Assembly (NCBI RefSeq): GCF_001422045.1
Contig: NZ_LMLW01000011.1
Coordinates: 248,505 to 312,504, forward strand
Origin: Sphingomonas sp. Leaf242
Lineage (GTDB): Bacteria; Pseudomonadota; Alphaproteobacteria; Sphingomonadales; Sphingomonadaceae
Direction: 5' to 3'
Length of the DNA stretch: 64,000 bases
Shown here: piece after piece, positions 33,446 to 45,947 of the stretch
Position numbering within the stretch: the first letter of the stretch is position 1
Layout: each line of letters starts with the position of its first letter
Translations under genes and position numbers: made by a program
Notes under the pieces: model-generated
What the model saw: only the letters and a program-made list of their open reading frames with translations
Told to the model about the DNA's origin: nothing
Databases searched by the model: none

Positions 33446-33551
33446 GCTCCCTCTCCCCTTCCGGGGAGAGGGTCGGGGTGAGGGGCAGCCAAGCAATGCT
33501 CCGCCTGGAACAGCCCCTCACCCCAGCCCTCTCCCCGCAGGGGAGAGGGAG
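33446..33551. repeat. Palindromic repeat (CTCCCTCTCCCC/GGGGTGAGGGG type) between convergent genes
   Basis: The left part CTGCTCCCTCTCCCCTTCCG...GGTCGGGGTGAGGGGC is inverted in GCCCTCTCCCCGCAGGGGAG...GGGAG. It is the second copy of the element at 28526 and fills most of the gap between the LOG and cytochrome genes, where it may terminate both. Confidence 0.85.
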
Positions 33552-33559
33552 TAGAAAAA

Positions 33560-34279
33560 TTACTTCTCCGAGCGGGCGCCCTTGCGGGCTGCTTCTGGAT
33601 CGACCGATGGTGCACCGGAGGCCGGCGTTCCGGTATTCGCGATATCCGCAGTCGGCGCGCCCTTCGTGGCCGCCGCTTCCGCCGCATTCGCCGTCGCCGG
33701 CTGATCCTTCGCCGCAGCATCCTTGCCAGCCGCCGGAGCAGCACCAGCCGCAGGCGCCGCCGGCAACGGCACGTTCGAGCCCTGCTGGTTGAGATACAGG
33801 ATCACGTTCGCGCGGTCCTGCGCGTTGCCGAGGCCCGCAAACGTCATCTTCGTCCCCGGCGCGAACTTGCGCGGCGAGGTCAGCCAGGCGTTCAGCTTGT
33901 CAAAGTCCCACTTGCCGCCGATCCCGGCCAGCGCCGACGAGAAGGCGTACCCGGCCTTGCCCTTGGCGATTTCCTCGCCGACCGTGCCGTACAGGTTCGG
34001 GCCGACGCCGTTCGCGCCGCCCTGGTTGATGGTGTGGCAGGCGGCGCACTTCTTGAACACTTCGGCGCCCTTGGCGGCGTCGGCGGTCGGCAGCAACGAG
34101 GCGATCGGCACGTCGGCGGCGGCACCCTCGCCGCCCTCGGCGACCACGCCCTCGATCGCATAGCCCATCTTCTCGGGGCGCTCGCCGTGGAACATCATCC
34201 CGCCGACGATCGACAGCCCGAGCGCCGCACCACAGCCTGCGAGCACCCAGCCGGCGATCGTATTGGTCCGATTGTCCAT
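33560..34279 (-). CDS. Membrane-anchored cytochrome c (CycM-like) with long Ala/Pro tail
   Basis: The 239-residue protein has one N-terminal anchor (IAGWVLAGCGAALGLSIVGG, residues about 8-27), then a class I cytochrome c domain with the heme site KKCAACHTINQGG, the GPNLYGTVG loop and the Met ligand in GTKMTFAGL. After the domain, about 75 residues are a low-complexity Ala/Pro/Thr/Lys region that family members usually lack. It probably carries electrons between the bc1 complex and the terminal oxidase in the periplasm. The start at 34279 gives the typical DNRTNTIAGW N-terminus. It is divergent from pheA. Confidence 0.92.
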   Translation of the reverse strand: MDNRTNTIAGWVLAGCGAALGLSIVGGMMFHGERPEKMGYAIEGVVAEGGEGAAADVPIASLLPTADAAKGAEVFKKCAACHTINQGGANGVGPNLYGTVGEEIAKGKAGYAFSSALAGIGGKWDFDKLNAWLTSPRKFAPGTKMTFAGLGNAQDRANVILYLNQQGSNVPLPAAPAAGAAPAAGKDAAAKDQPATANAAEAAATKGAPTADIANTGTPASGAPSVDPEAARKGARSEK

Positions 34280-34383
34280 CTTGTGCATCCGCCCTGTTCT
34301 GTTTGGGATAGCCATAGAAAACGCTGGCGCGCACCGCAAGCCGCGCTTGTCTGGCGGGCGGCAGCTCTCTACTCGGCCTGCGC

Positions 34384-35286
34384 ATGGAAAACTTCGCCGC
34401 CCCCGCCCGCCCGATCGTCGCGCGGATGACCGAGGCCGCCGCCGCCGAGCCCGCGCGCGCGGTCGCGTTCCAGGGAGCGCCGGGCGCGAACAGCCATGTT
34501 GCCGCGGTCGAGGCTTTCCCCGACGGCCTGCCCCTGCCCTGTTTCGATTTCTCCGACGCGATCGACGCGGTGAAGGACGGCCGCGCCGACTGCGCGATCA
34601 TCCCGATCGAGAATTCACTGCACGGTCGCGTCGCCGACATCCACTTCCTGCTCCCCGAATCGGGTCTGGTCATCACCGGCGAGCATTTCCTGCCGATCCG
34701 CCATGCGCTGATGGGCGCAGGGCCGCGCGACGGTATCCGTCAGGCGATGAGCCATCCACAGGCGCTCGGGCAGTGCCGACACTGGCTGAAGGCGCACGGG
34801 ATCGAGCCGGTGAGCTATCCCGACACCGCGGGGGCCGCCGCCAAGGTCGCCGAGCTGGGAGATCCGGCAATCGCCGCGCTCGCGCCACCTGCTGCGGCCG
34901 GGCTGTACGGGTTGGAGTTGCTCGCGACCGACATCGCCGACGCGGACCACAACACGACTCGGTTCGTGGTGCTTGCGCGCGGCAGCAAGCCGCCCGCGGC
35001 GCAAGAGCCGGCCGGTGGCGAATGGATGACGACGCTGATCTTCGAGGTGCGGAACGTCCCTGCCGCGCTCTACAAGGCGGTCGGCGGGTTCGCGACCAAC
35101 GGCGTGAACATCACCAAGCTGGAGAGCTATCAGCGCAACGGCAGTTTCTCCGCGACGGAGTTCTATGCGGACGTAGTGGGCAAGCCGGGCGACGCGAACC
35201 TCGACCACGCGCTGGAGGAACTGGGGTTCCATTCGAAATGGCTGCGGGTGCTGGGGACGTATCGGCAGGCGCGGTCGCGGGGGTAG
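34384..35286 (+). CDS. pheA: Prephenate dehydratase PheA
   Basis: PheA turns prephenate into phenylpyruvate for phenylalanine synthesis. The 300-residue protein is the stand-alone dehydratase type: AVAFQGAPGANSHVAAVEAF, IIPIENSLHGRVADIHFLL, ATDIADADHNTTRFVVLAR with the catalytic Thr-Arg pair, and a C-terminal ACT domain (LYKAVGGFATNGVNITKLES). The allosteric ESRP-type motif is changed to ESYQ, which is common in alphaproteobacteria. The N-terminal 20 or so residues are variable; ATG at 34429 (MTEAAAAEP) may be the true start. Confidence 0.93.
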   Translation: MENFAAPARPIVARMTEAAAAEPARAVAFQGAPGANSHVAAVEAFPDGLPLPCFDFSDAIDAVKDGRADCAIIPIENSLHGRVADIHFLLPESGLVITGEHFLPIRHALMGAGPRDGIRQAMSHPQALGQCRHWLKAHGIEPVSYPDTAGAAAKVAELGDPAIAALAPPAAAGLYGLELLATDIADADHNTTRFVVLARGSKPPAAQEPAGGEWMTTLIFEVRNVPAALYKAVGGFATNGVNITKLESYQRNGSFSATEFYADVVGKPGDANLDHALEELGFHSKWLRVLGTYRQARSRG

Positions 35287-35292
35287 CCACCA

Positions 35293-35403
<111 letters not shown>

Positions 35404-35429
35404 ACGGTTAGCGTCGGTTTTAGTACCAC

Positions 35430-36827
35430 TTAGTTCGCCGCGGGTAGTCTCAACCGCACTAGCAAGCCACCAAGGTCCTCGCTCTCCTCAAGCGCAACCG
35501 TCCCCTCGTAGATCTCCGCCACGTCCCGCACGATCGCCAACCCAAGCCCCGTCCCCGGCTTCCCCGTATCCAGCCGCACGCCGCGATCGAAGATTCGCAC
35601 CCGCTCCTCCTCAGGAATACCGACGCCGTCGTCCTCGACCAGGAACTCGACGAATCCCGCCTGCGCGCCAACCGTCACGAACACGCTGCCGCCGCCGTAC
35701 TTCGCGGCGTTCTCGATCAGGTTGCCGAGCATCTCGTCGAGATCCTGCCGCTCGACATGCACCTGCAACCCGCGCGGTCCGGTCACGTCGATCCGCACAT
35801 GGCGGTACAGCCGCCCGACCGCACGCTCGACCGACTCCAGGCTCGGCCATACCTCGGCACGGCTGTGCGCGGACCCGCGACGCCCGACAGCCCGCGCCCG
35901 CGCGAGGTGATGGTCGACCTGCCGCCGCATCGTCCGAGCCTCGCGGATGACCGTGTCGGCCAGGTCGTCCGACTGCGCCGTCGCCGCGTTCATGATCACC
36001 GTCAGCGGCGTCTTGAGCGCGTGCGCCAAGTTGCCGGCATGCCGCCGCGCCTCCTCCGCCTGGCGTTCGTTATGCTCGATCAGCGCGTTCAGTTCCTCGA
36101 CCATCGGCGCGACCTCGACCGGCATCGCCCTCGACACGCGGTTCGCTTGCCCCGCACGCATCCGCGCGATCTCCTCGCGCACCCGCCGCAATGGCCAGAG
36201 ACCGTAGAACGTCTGCAGCGCCGCCAGTACGATCAACCCGAGCCCGAGCAAGGCGAAGCTGCGGACGAGCGTGCGCCGCAAGGTGGTGATCTGCGCATTG
36301 AGCCCGTCGCGGCTCTGCGCGACCTGGAACCGCCAATGCACCTTCGAACCCGGGATGACCGCGTCGCGCTCGACGATCCGCAGCTGCTCGTCGGGGAATT
36401 GCGAGCTGTCGTAGAAATGCGCGTTGCGGTCGTCATGCGTCCCGCCGAACGCCAGATGCCGGTCCCAGAGCGACCGCGACGGAAAATCTTCGTGTCCCTT
36501 GCCCGACACCTGCCAGTACAGACCCGAATAGGGTTCGACGAAACGCTGATCGGCGGCGGCGTCGCGGGTGAAGATCACCTCGCCGTCGGGCCCGATCTCG
36601 GACGAGTTCAGCAGCGAGCGCAGGACATATTCGAGCTGGTCGTCGAAGTTGCGCGTCACCGCCGCCGACAGCACCCTATCAAGCGCGAACCCGCCGCCGC
36701 TGAGCAGCACGCCGATCCATACCGCCGCAATCAGGATCATGCGCCGCGACAGCGACCCCTTCACCGCCGCCGGCACGCGGATCGGCGTGTCGGTCTTGAG
36801 TGGGTCTGTCGGCGGCGCGGTATCCAT
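35430..36827 (-). CDS. Sensor histidine kinase (PhoQ-like)
   Basis: The 465-residue kinase has membrane helices near residues 28-48 and 190-212, enclosing a periplasmic sensor domain of about 140 residues. A HAMP-like linker (LWPLRRVREEIARMRAG) follows. The phospho-acceptor histidine is in HAGNLAHALKTPLTVIMNA, and ATP-binding boxes are NLIENAAKYGG, EDDGVGIPEEE and GTGLGLAIV. It follows the response regulator by 10 bases and a PepSY gene before that. The organisation is that of PhoPQ-like systems; the signal is not known. Confidence 0.93.
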   Translation of the reverse strand: MDTAPPTDPLKTDTPIRVPAAVKGSLSRRMILIAAVWIGVLLSGGGFALDRVLSAAVTRNFDDQLEYVLRSLLNSSEIGPDGEVIFTRDAAADQRFVEPYSGLYWQVSGKGHEDFPSRSLWDRHLAFGGTHDDRNAHFYDSSQFPDEQLRIVERDAVIPGSKVHWRFQVAQSRDGLNAQITTLRRTLVRSFALLGLGLIVLAALQTFYGLWPLRRVREEIARMRAGQANRVSRAMPVEVAPMVEELNALIEHNERQAEEARRHAGNLAHALKTPLTVIMNAATAQSDDLADTVIREARTMRRQVDHHLARARAVGRRGSAHSRAEVWPSLESVERAVGRLYRHVRIDVTGPRGLQVHVERQDLDEMLGNLIENAAKYGGGSVFVTVGAQAGFVEFLVEDDGVGIPEEERVRIFDRGVRLDTGKPGTGLGLAIVRDVAEIYEGTVALEESEDLGGLLVRLRLPAAN

Positions 36828-36837
36828 CGTCAGCCGA

Positions 36838-37503
36838 TCAGGCGGCCGGATCTTCGAGGCTGTAGCCGAGGCCGCGGATCGTCGTGATCACGTCCTGGCC
36901 GAGCTTCTTGCGGATGCGCGTCACGAACACCTCGATCGTGTTCGAATCGCGATCGAAATCCTGGTCGTAGATGTGCTCGATCAGCTCGGTCCGGCTGACG
37001 ACCTTGCCCTTGTGATGGAGCAGGTAGCTGAGCAGCTTGTATTCCTGCGCGGTTAGCTTCACCGGCTCGCCGGCGCGCGTGACCTTGCCGCTGCGCGTGT
37101 CGAGGCGGATGTCGCCCGCGGTCAGCTCGGACGACGCATTGCCCGACGCACGGCGGATCAGCGCCCGCAGACGCGCGATCAGCTCTTCGCTCTGGAACGG
37201 TTTCGCCACATAGTCGTCGGCGCCCGCATCGAGCCCAGCGACCTTGTCGGACCAGCTGTCGCGCGCGGTCAGCACCAGCACGGGCATCGTCTTGCCTTCC
37301 TTGCGCCAGCGATCGAGCACCGTCAGCCCGTCGATCTCCGGCAGGCCGAGATCGAGCACGACTGCGTCGTAATTCTCGGTCGAGCCGAGGAAATGCCCTT
37401 CTTCGCCATCGACTGCTAAGTCGATCGCATAGCCGGCTCCTTCCAGGGTGTTCTTCAGTTGCTGGCCGAGATTCGGCTCGTCCTCGACGATCAGAACGCG
37501 CAT
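36838..37503 (-). CDS. OmpR/PhoP-family response regulator
   Basis: The 221-residue protein has a receiver domain (VLIVEDEPNLGQQL; phospho-acceptor Asp in DAVVLDLGLPEIDG; VLTAR threonine; YVAKPF lysine) and an OmpR-type winged helix ending IRKKLGQDVITTIRGLGYSL. The start at 37503 is supported by GAGAGGA seven bases upstream. It is the partner of the downstream histidine kinase, and sits 22 bases after the PepSY gene. Confidence 0.95.
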   Translation of the reverse strand: MRVLIVEDEPNLGQQLKNTLEGAGYAIDLAVDGEEGHFLGSTENYDAVVLDLGLPEIDGLTVLDRWRKEGKTMPVLVLTARDSWSDKVAGLDAGADDYVAKPFQSEELIARLRALIRRASGNASSELTAGDIRLDTRSGKVTRAGEPVKLTAQEYKLLSYLLHHKGKVVSRTELIEHIYDQDFDRDSNTIEVFVTRIRKKLGQDVITTIRGLGYSLEDPAA

Positions 37504-37525
37504 GATAGTCCTCTCGATTAAGGGG

Positions 37526-37837
37526 TCAGCGACCGGTGCGGCCGACGATCTGGCCACTCCGGCCATCGACGTCGACCCAGATGACGGTTCCATCGCGCAG
37601 GAATTTCAGCGTGTAAATGGCGCTGCCCGAATCATAGTCGGAACCGAGATACTGCGCGCCCTTCATCGTCGGGATCACGCGTCCCTCGATTTCCCGCAGC
37701 GACAGCCCGCCGGTCTTGCGCGCCTGGAACGCGGACATCTGGTCGCTACGGCGCTGGTCCGCGCCCGCCATCATCGGCGCGGCAGCCATCAGTAACGGCG
37801 CCGAGGCCAGGGTCGCAAGGAGGAGCAACATCTTCAT
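37526..37837 (-). CDS. PepSY-domain secreted protein
   Basis: The 103-residue product has a signal peptide (MKMLLLLATLASAPLLMAAA) and one PepSY-type domain (LSLREIEGRVIPTMKGAQYL, YTLKFLRDGTVIWVDVDGRS). PepSY proteins bind or inhibit partners in the periplasm, and a small one placed first in a two-component operon is a recurrent arrangement, which suggests that it tunes the sensor kinase. ATG at 37837 is chosen; one at 37831 is also possible. Confidence 0.85.
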   Translation of the reverse strand: MKMLLLLATLASAPLLMAAAPMMAGADQRRSDQMSAFQARKTGGLSLREIEGRVIPTMKGAQYLGSDYDSGSAIYTLKFLRDGTVIWVDVDGRSGQIVGRTGR

Positions 37838-37958
37838 GGCCGTGGCATAGCGGCCCGGCATTGAACAGCCAGTGAATGGCCCCGCGCAAGGTACTGACGC
37901 AGGTTAGCATGACGGTGTAACTTGCCTGCATCACCCGTCGCCCCTACGTGGCGCGAAC

Positions 37959-39740
<1,782 letters not shown>

Positions 39741-39741
39741 G

Positions 39742-40560
39742 TCAAAGGCTGCGGCCGGCCTGGCCCGCCAGGTCGACGACGAACTGCCACGCGACGCGGC
39801 CGGATCGACTGCCGCGGCGCGTGGCCCATCCGATCGCATCCGCGGGCTCGAACGCGAGATCGTGCGCCGCCGCATAGCCGGCCACGATCGCCAGATACCC
39901 GTCCTGATCGAGCGCGTGGAAGCCGAGGCTCAGCCCGAAGCGATCCGACAACGCCAGATGATCGTCCGCCGAATCGCGCGGGTTGATCGCGCTTTCCTGT
40001 TCGGCAATGTCGCGAGGGGCGAGATGCCGGCGGTTCGCCGTCACCAACAGGCGGACGTTGTGCGGCCGCGGCTCGCTGCCCCCTTCGAGCATCGAACGCA
40101 GCGCGCGCGCCTCGGCCGGCACGTCGAAGCCGAGATCGTCAACGAACACCGCGAACGCGCGTTGCACCCCGGCAAGCGTGGCGAACAGCATCGGCAGGCC
40201 AGTCAGGTCGGAGACTTCGACAAGCGCGAGATCGCCCGACCCAGCCTGGCCCGCCTCAGCCTGAATCGCGGCGACCGCGCTCTTGACCAGCGCCGACTTG
40301 CCGGTGCCGCGCGCGCCCCACAGCAGGACGTCCTGCGCAGCATGTCCGCTGGCGAGACGGCGAAGGTTGCCGAGCAAGGCGGCCTTCTGGCGGTCGATCC
40401 CGACCAGCCTGTCGAGCGGCAGCGGCGCAAAGCCCCGCACCGGGACCAGGGCGCCGCCCCGCCAGACATAAGCGGGGTGCGCGCGCGGATCGGCGACGGG
40501 CGGCGGCGGTGGCGAGAGGCGCTCCAACGCGGCGGCGATACGGTCCAGCGGGTCGATCAT
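39742..40560 (-). CDS. DUF815 AAA-type ATPase
   Basis: The 272-residue protein matches the DUF815 family of P-loop ATPases: LVGIDRQKAALLGNLRRLAS, Walker A GARGTGKSALVKS, Walker B-like FAVFVDDLGFD, sensor RLLVTANRRHLAPRDI, and the final ALDQDGYLAIVAGYA and SGRVAWQFVVDLA helices. The role is unknown. Its stop codon lies 1 base beyond that of the convergent ABC-F gene. It is in line with, but 55 bases after, the TPR gene of the prs operon. Confidence 0.9.
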   Translation of the reverse strand: MIDPLDRIAAALERLSPPPPPVADPRAHPAYVWRGGALVPVRGFAPLPLDRLVGIDRQKAALLGNLRRLASGHAAQDVLLWGARGTGKSALVKSAVAAIQAEAGQAGSGDLALVEVSDLTGLPMLFATLAGVQRAFAVFVDDLGFDVPAEARALRSMLEGGSEPRPHNVRLLVTANRRHLAPRDIAEQESAINPRDSADDHLALSDRFGLSLGFHALDQDGYLAIVAGYAAAHDLAFEPADAIGWATRRGSRSGRVAWQFVVDLAGQAGRSL

Positions 40561-40615
40561 GTGCCGCTATTGGCCGCACGAAACGTTGGAGACAAGCCGT
40601 CACCCGGGCCGGCGC

Positions 40616-42494
40616 TCACCCGAGCTGGCGAAGATGTCCGGCAATCGCGGCATCGGCCGGCGCAAGCTGCGTCGCCTTGACCAGCAACTGGCGGGCGCCG
40701 ACCAGATCGCCGTTCGCGGCGAGTGCTACGCCGTAGGCATCACCGGCCGCCGCACGCATCGGCGACAGCGCATAGGCGGCGCGGCCATAGCGGACCGCGA
40801 TCGCGCCGTCGTCGCTGCCCGCATAGGCCAGCGCCAGATCGGCGAGGACGCCGCCGTCCTGGTTGCCGACGCGCGCGCGGACGCTTTCGAGCGTCTCGAT
40901 CGCGCGGTCCCATTCGCCCGACGCCACCTGGCGATGACCGAGCATCCGCGCGCCCACAAGGCTTTGCGGGTTCTGCGACAGGTACAGGACGAGCGCCGTC
41001 GCGGAGTCCTGCACGCGGCCAGCACGAGCAAGCGCATCGACCAGACGCAGCATCGTCGGCTCGTCGAACGACAGATCGGCGGCCTGCGCGTAGGCGCGCG
41101 CCGCGTCTGCATAACGTCCTGCCGCCGCTAGCGAATCGCCGAGCGCAAGCTGCGTCGCGGGCGCGCCGGGCGTCGCGACAACGCGCGCGACGGGACGACC
41201 CGCCAGAGCGATCGGCGGGGACGATACCGGCGCCGCGGCCGCGAGATCGAGAAACACCGCCGCGCCTTTCCGGTCGCCAGCCGCCTCAAGCGCGCGTGCG
41301 ATCAGGGTGAGCGAATAGCTGTCGGCGTCGGGACGGGCAGCGATCGGTTGCAGGACAGCGATCGCGCCACTGGCATTCCCCGCGCGAAGCAACGCGAGAC
41401 CCAGCAACTGGCGCGCGACGACGTTGGACGGCTGCATCTGCACGAGTTTGCGCCAATGCCCCGCCGCTTGCGCGAACCGCCCTTGCGCATAGTCCAGATC
41501 CCCTCTGAGCAAGAGCGTGCCGGGCACATCGTCGACCGCGCCATCGGTCTTTTCCAGCAGCGCTTGGGCGAGCGGAGTCCGCCCGGCGCGCGCGGCGAGC
41601 ACCGCCTGGAGATACAATGCGTTCGGGTCACCGGGACGTGCGAGCAGCGCGCGGCGGGTGGCGGCGAGCATGTCGACGTTGCGCCCCGCATCGCCGAGCG
41701 TCGCGGCATAGTCGATCAGCGCCGGCGGGTAATAGGCATCGCGCTGCAACGCCGCCTCGAACCAGGGCAGCGCCGCGACGAGGCCGTAGCGACTGCGGAC
41801 GACCTCGCCCTGGAGCATCAACGCCGCCGGCCTGCGCCGGTCCAGCGATACCGCATTCGTCGCCGCGATCGTCGCACCGCCGACGTCGCCGCCGGACAGG
41901 GACAAACGGCCGAGATCGGTCCAGGCCGCCGCATCGGTCGGCGCGCGCGCGAGCAGTGCCCGGAGAACCGCCACCGCGTCACCGGGATGTCCCTGCGCGG
42001 CAAGCGCGCGTGCCCGAACGCGCGTGGCGTACCCCGCATAGCGCGGTTGCGCCTTCGCCGCTTCCGCGATCGCGCCGGCGGGATCGCCGCGCAACAGGCG
42101 GGCATGCGCCGAAAGCTGGTGCAGGCGATCCGCAGGAAATCCAGCGGCGATCGCCGCGGCAAGTTCGGTTTCCGCCGCGACCCCGTCGTCCAGCTCGAGA
42201 AATGCACGTGCCAGGACGGCATGTGCGATCGCAAGATTCGGGTCCGCGGCGATCGCCTTCTGCGCATTGGTCCGCGCCGCGCTGTAATTGCCGGCATCGA
42301 GCGTCTTCAGGCTGTCGGCGAGCAACTGACCGGCGGTCGGCGGCGATGGTCGCATCGCCGTCGCAAGGCCGATCAGCACGACCACGCAGCACAGCAAGCC
42401 GATCGCCAATACGCGTGCGCGGTTGCCTGCAAACGCCTTGAGCATCCGCAATCGGCGTTTGCGGCGACGCCGACGCAACAGCGGATAGATCGAC

Positions 42495-42502
<8 letters not shown>
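40616..42502 (-). CDS. TPR-repeat membrane protein of the PEP-CTERM/exopolysaccharide operon
   Basis: The 628-residue protein begins with a very basic cytoplasmic stretch (RRRRRKRRLR, residues 10-19), one membrane helix (about 31-50, VLAIGLLCCVVVLIGLAT) and then at least a dozen tetratricopeptide-type helical repeats facing the periplasm (NYSAARTNAQKAIAADPN, DPNALYLQAVLAARAGR and many others). Its ATG overlaps the end of prsR by 8 bases, so it is coupled to it. By position it is the TPR component of the XrtA/PEP-CTERM-associated system; it is shorter than the usual PrsT and may be a different member. Confidence 0.82.
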
Positions 42503-43870
<1,368 letters not shown>

Positions 43871-43874
<4 letters not shown>

Positions 43875-45928
43875 GCCGCTGCCTCAAGCCTGTCGGCGAC
43901 GCGAAGCAGGACGCGGAACCGAGTCCCCTCGCCTTTGCGGCTGGTGACCTCGAGCGTGCCGCCCATCGCGTGGACGAGCTGACGGGCCTCGAACGCGCCG
44001 ATCCCGAACCCGGCCGGCTTGGACGAGACGAACGGACGGAACAGGTGATCGCGAACGAACCCGGGCGTCATGCCGCAACCGCGATCGACGACATCGATCG
44101 CGACGTGATCGCCGATGGTTTCGACCGACAGCAGGACGGCGTCCGCCGCGCCACTCGCCTCGATCGCGTTCTGGACGAGGTGACCGAGCACCTGTTCGAG
44201 GCGTGCGACATGACCCAGTGCGCACGCAGCGACCGTACGCGCGGCGATCGGGTGTTGCGCGCGGCGACCGGCGACGACCCGATCGACGATCGCGCCGACG
44301 TCGATCGGCTGGAGCGGTTCGTTGCGGACCGGGCCATGCTGCGACAGGCGGGCGAGAAGCGCGTTCATACGATCGGACGAATCCTTGAGCGTGGCGACCA
44401 TGTCGACGCGGAACGCGGGATTGTCGGCATGCCGCTCGGCATTGCGCGCGACCAGCGTCAATTGGCTGACGAGGTTCTTGATGTCGTGGAGAATGAACGC
44501 GAAGCGGCGGTTGAACTCGTCGAACCGCGCTGCGTCGGCCAATGCCGCATGCGCGCGGTCCTCCGCGAGATAGCTTGCCGCCTGCCGCCCGGCGACACGC
44601 AACAGGTCGAAATCCTCCCAGTCGAGCGCGCGATCGACCGGCGGCCGCGCGAGCACGATCGCGCCGACCAGCGCGCCGCCGTGGACCAATGGCACGATCG
44701 CCCACGCTTCCGGACATGCGCGGATCCAGTCGGGAACGCTCGCCGCCTCGTCCGCGGAACAGGTTCCGGCGCGGACGCCGTCCAACTCGACGATCCGTGC
44801 GTCCTCCGACAGATAGCGTGCCAGCGACGCGTCGGGCGGGCCGTCGGAACCTGCGGTCCAGTTCCACCCCGTGCCCATGACGAGTGCGGCGTTATCGGGC
44901 ACCAGCAACAGGCCGCCGGGCGAATCGGTCAGGTCGGCGATCGATTTCACGACCCGGGTCTCGAGCGACTCCGCATCGGCGCCGGGCTTGCCGAGCGTGT
45001 CGGTGAATCGTTGCCACTCGGCACGATAATCATAGCGGTGTCGAAAGAGATGCTTGGCGACCTTCACCTTGGTCCAGGCGCGCAGCCACGGCGTCCAGAT
45101 CAGCGCGAGCAGCGCGGCGGTCGCGCCGAATACGATCGCGGTCTGGACGATCCGCAGCGAGCCACCGGCATAGCTAGCCGCGATACTGGTCGCGAGCGCG
45201 GTGGCGCCAGCGTACAGGACGAGCGCGATCGCGGACAAGGCCCGGACGGCGATCGGTCGCGACAGCGCCAGCGTCCAGTCGCCACGCCGGTGGACCGCGA
45301 TGGCGAGCAGTACCGCGACGCCAGCCATCGCCACGCCGCGGAGGATAATCAGGCCGGTCGACCAGTCTCCCTGAACATAGCGCGCGGCAAACAGCAGGAG
45401 GTCGACACCCCACATCGCCGCCACCGCCAGCATCACGAGCCGGACGCCGCCGCGCGATGCCGGGGCCGCCTGATACACATGGTGCACCAGTACCAGCGCG
45501 CTGACCGCCGCCATCATCCGGAACACGAGCCGCGCCGACTCCAGCGCGACCATCGCATCGGCGTCGACCGGCGCCAGCTGCACCACCGCGAGCACCGCGC
45601 TGCCGCCGGCGATGATCATCACCACGCCGTACACCGCGCCGAGCGAGACGCTGCCGACGCGATCGTGCCGGACCAGCGCCATCATGAACAGCAGCCACGC
45701 GATATTGCGGACGCTTTCGGCGATCCGCGTCGCGACGTCGCGCGCATCGATCCCCGCCACCGCCAACGCCCACAGGCTGGTCGCGAACAGCGCGGCGACG
45801 AACGCACGATGCGCCCAGCGTCCGAGCCCCCAGTTCGCACCCTGCCCGCCGCGCAATTGCGCAAGGCCCAGCGTACCGAACAGCAACGCGGTCAGCGCGT
45901 GCGCCCACAGGATCAGCGCGCCGCTCAC
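43871..45928 (-). CDS. prsK: PEP-CTERM system histidine kinase PrsK
   Basis: The 685-residue kinase has an N-terminal membrane domain of about eight helices (residues 5-300), a GAF-like domain (about 330-440; DLTDSPGGLLLVPDNAALVM) and a C-terminal kinase core. The acceptor histidine is in FAFILHDIKNLVSQLTLVAR; ATP boxes are HLVQNAIEASG, VDRGCGMTPGF and GFGIGAFEAR. This arrangement is that of the XrtA/PEP-CTERM kinase PrsK. It starts 19 bases after the sugar transferase stop and overlaps prsR by 4 bases. Confidence 0.92.
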
Positions 45929-45947
45929 GATCTGCTCATCAGGGCAC

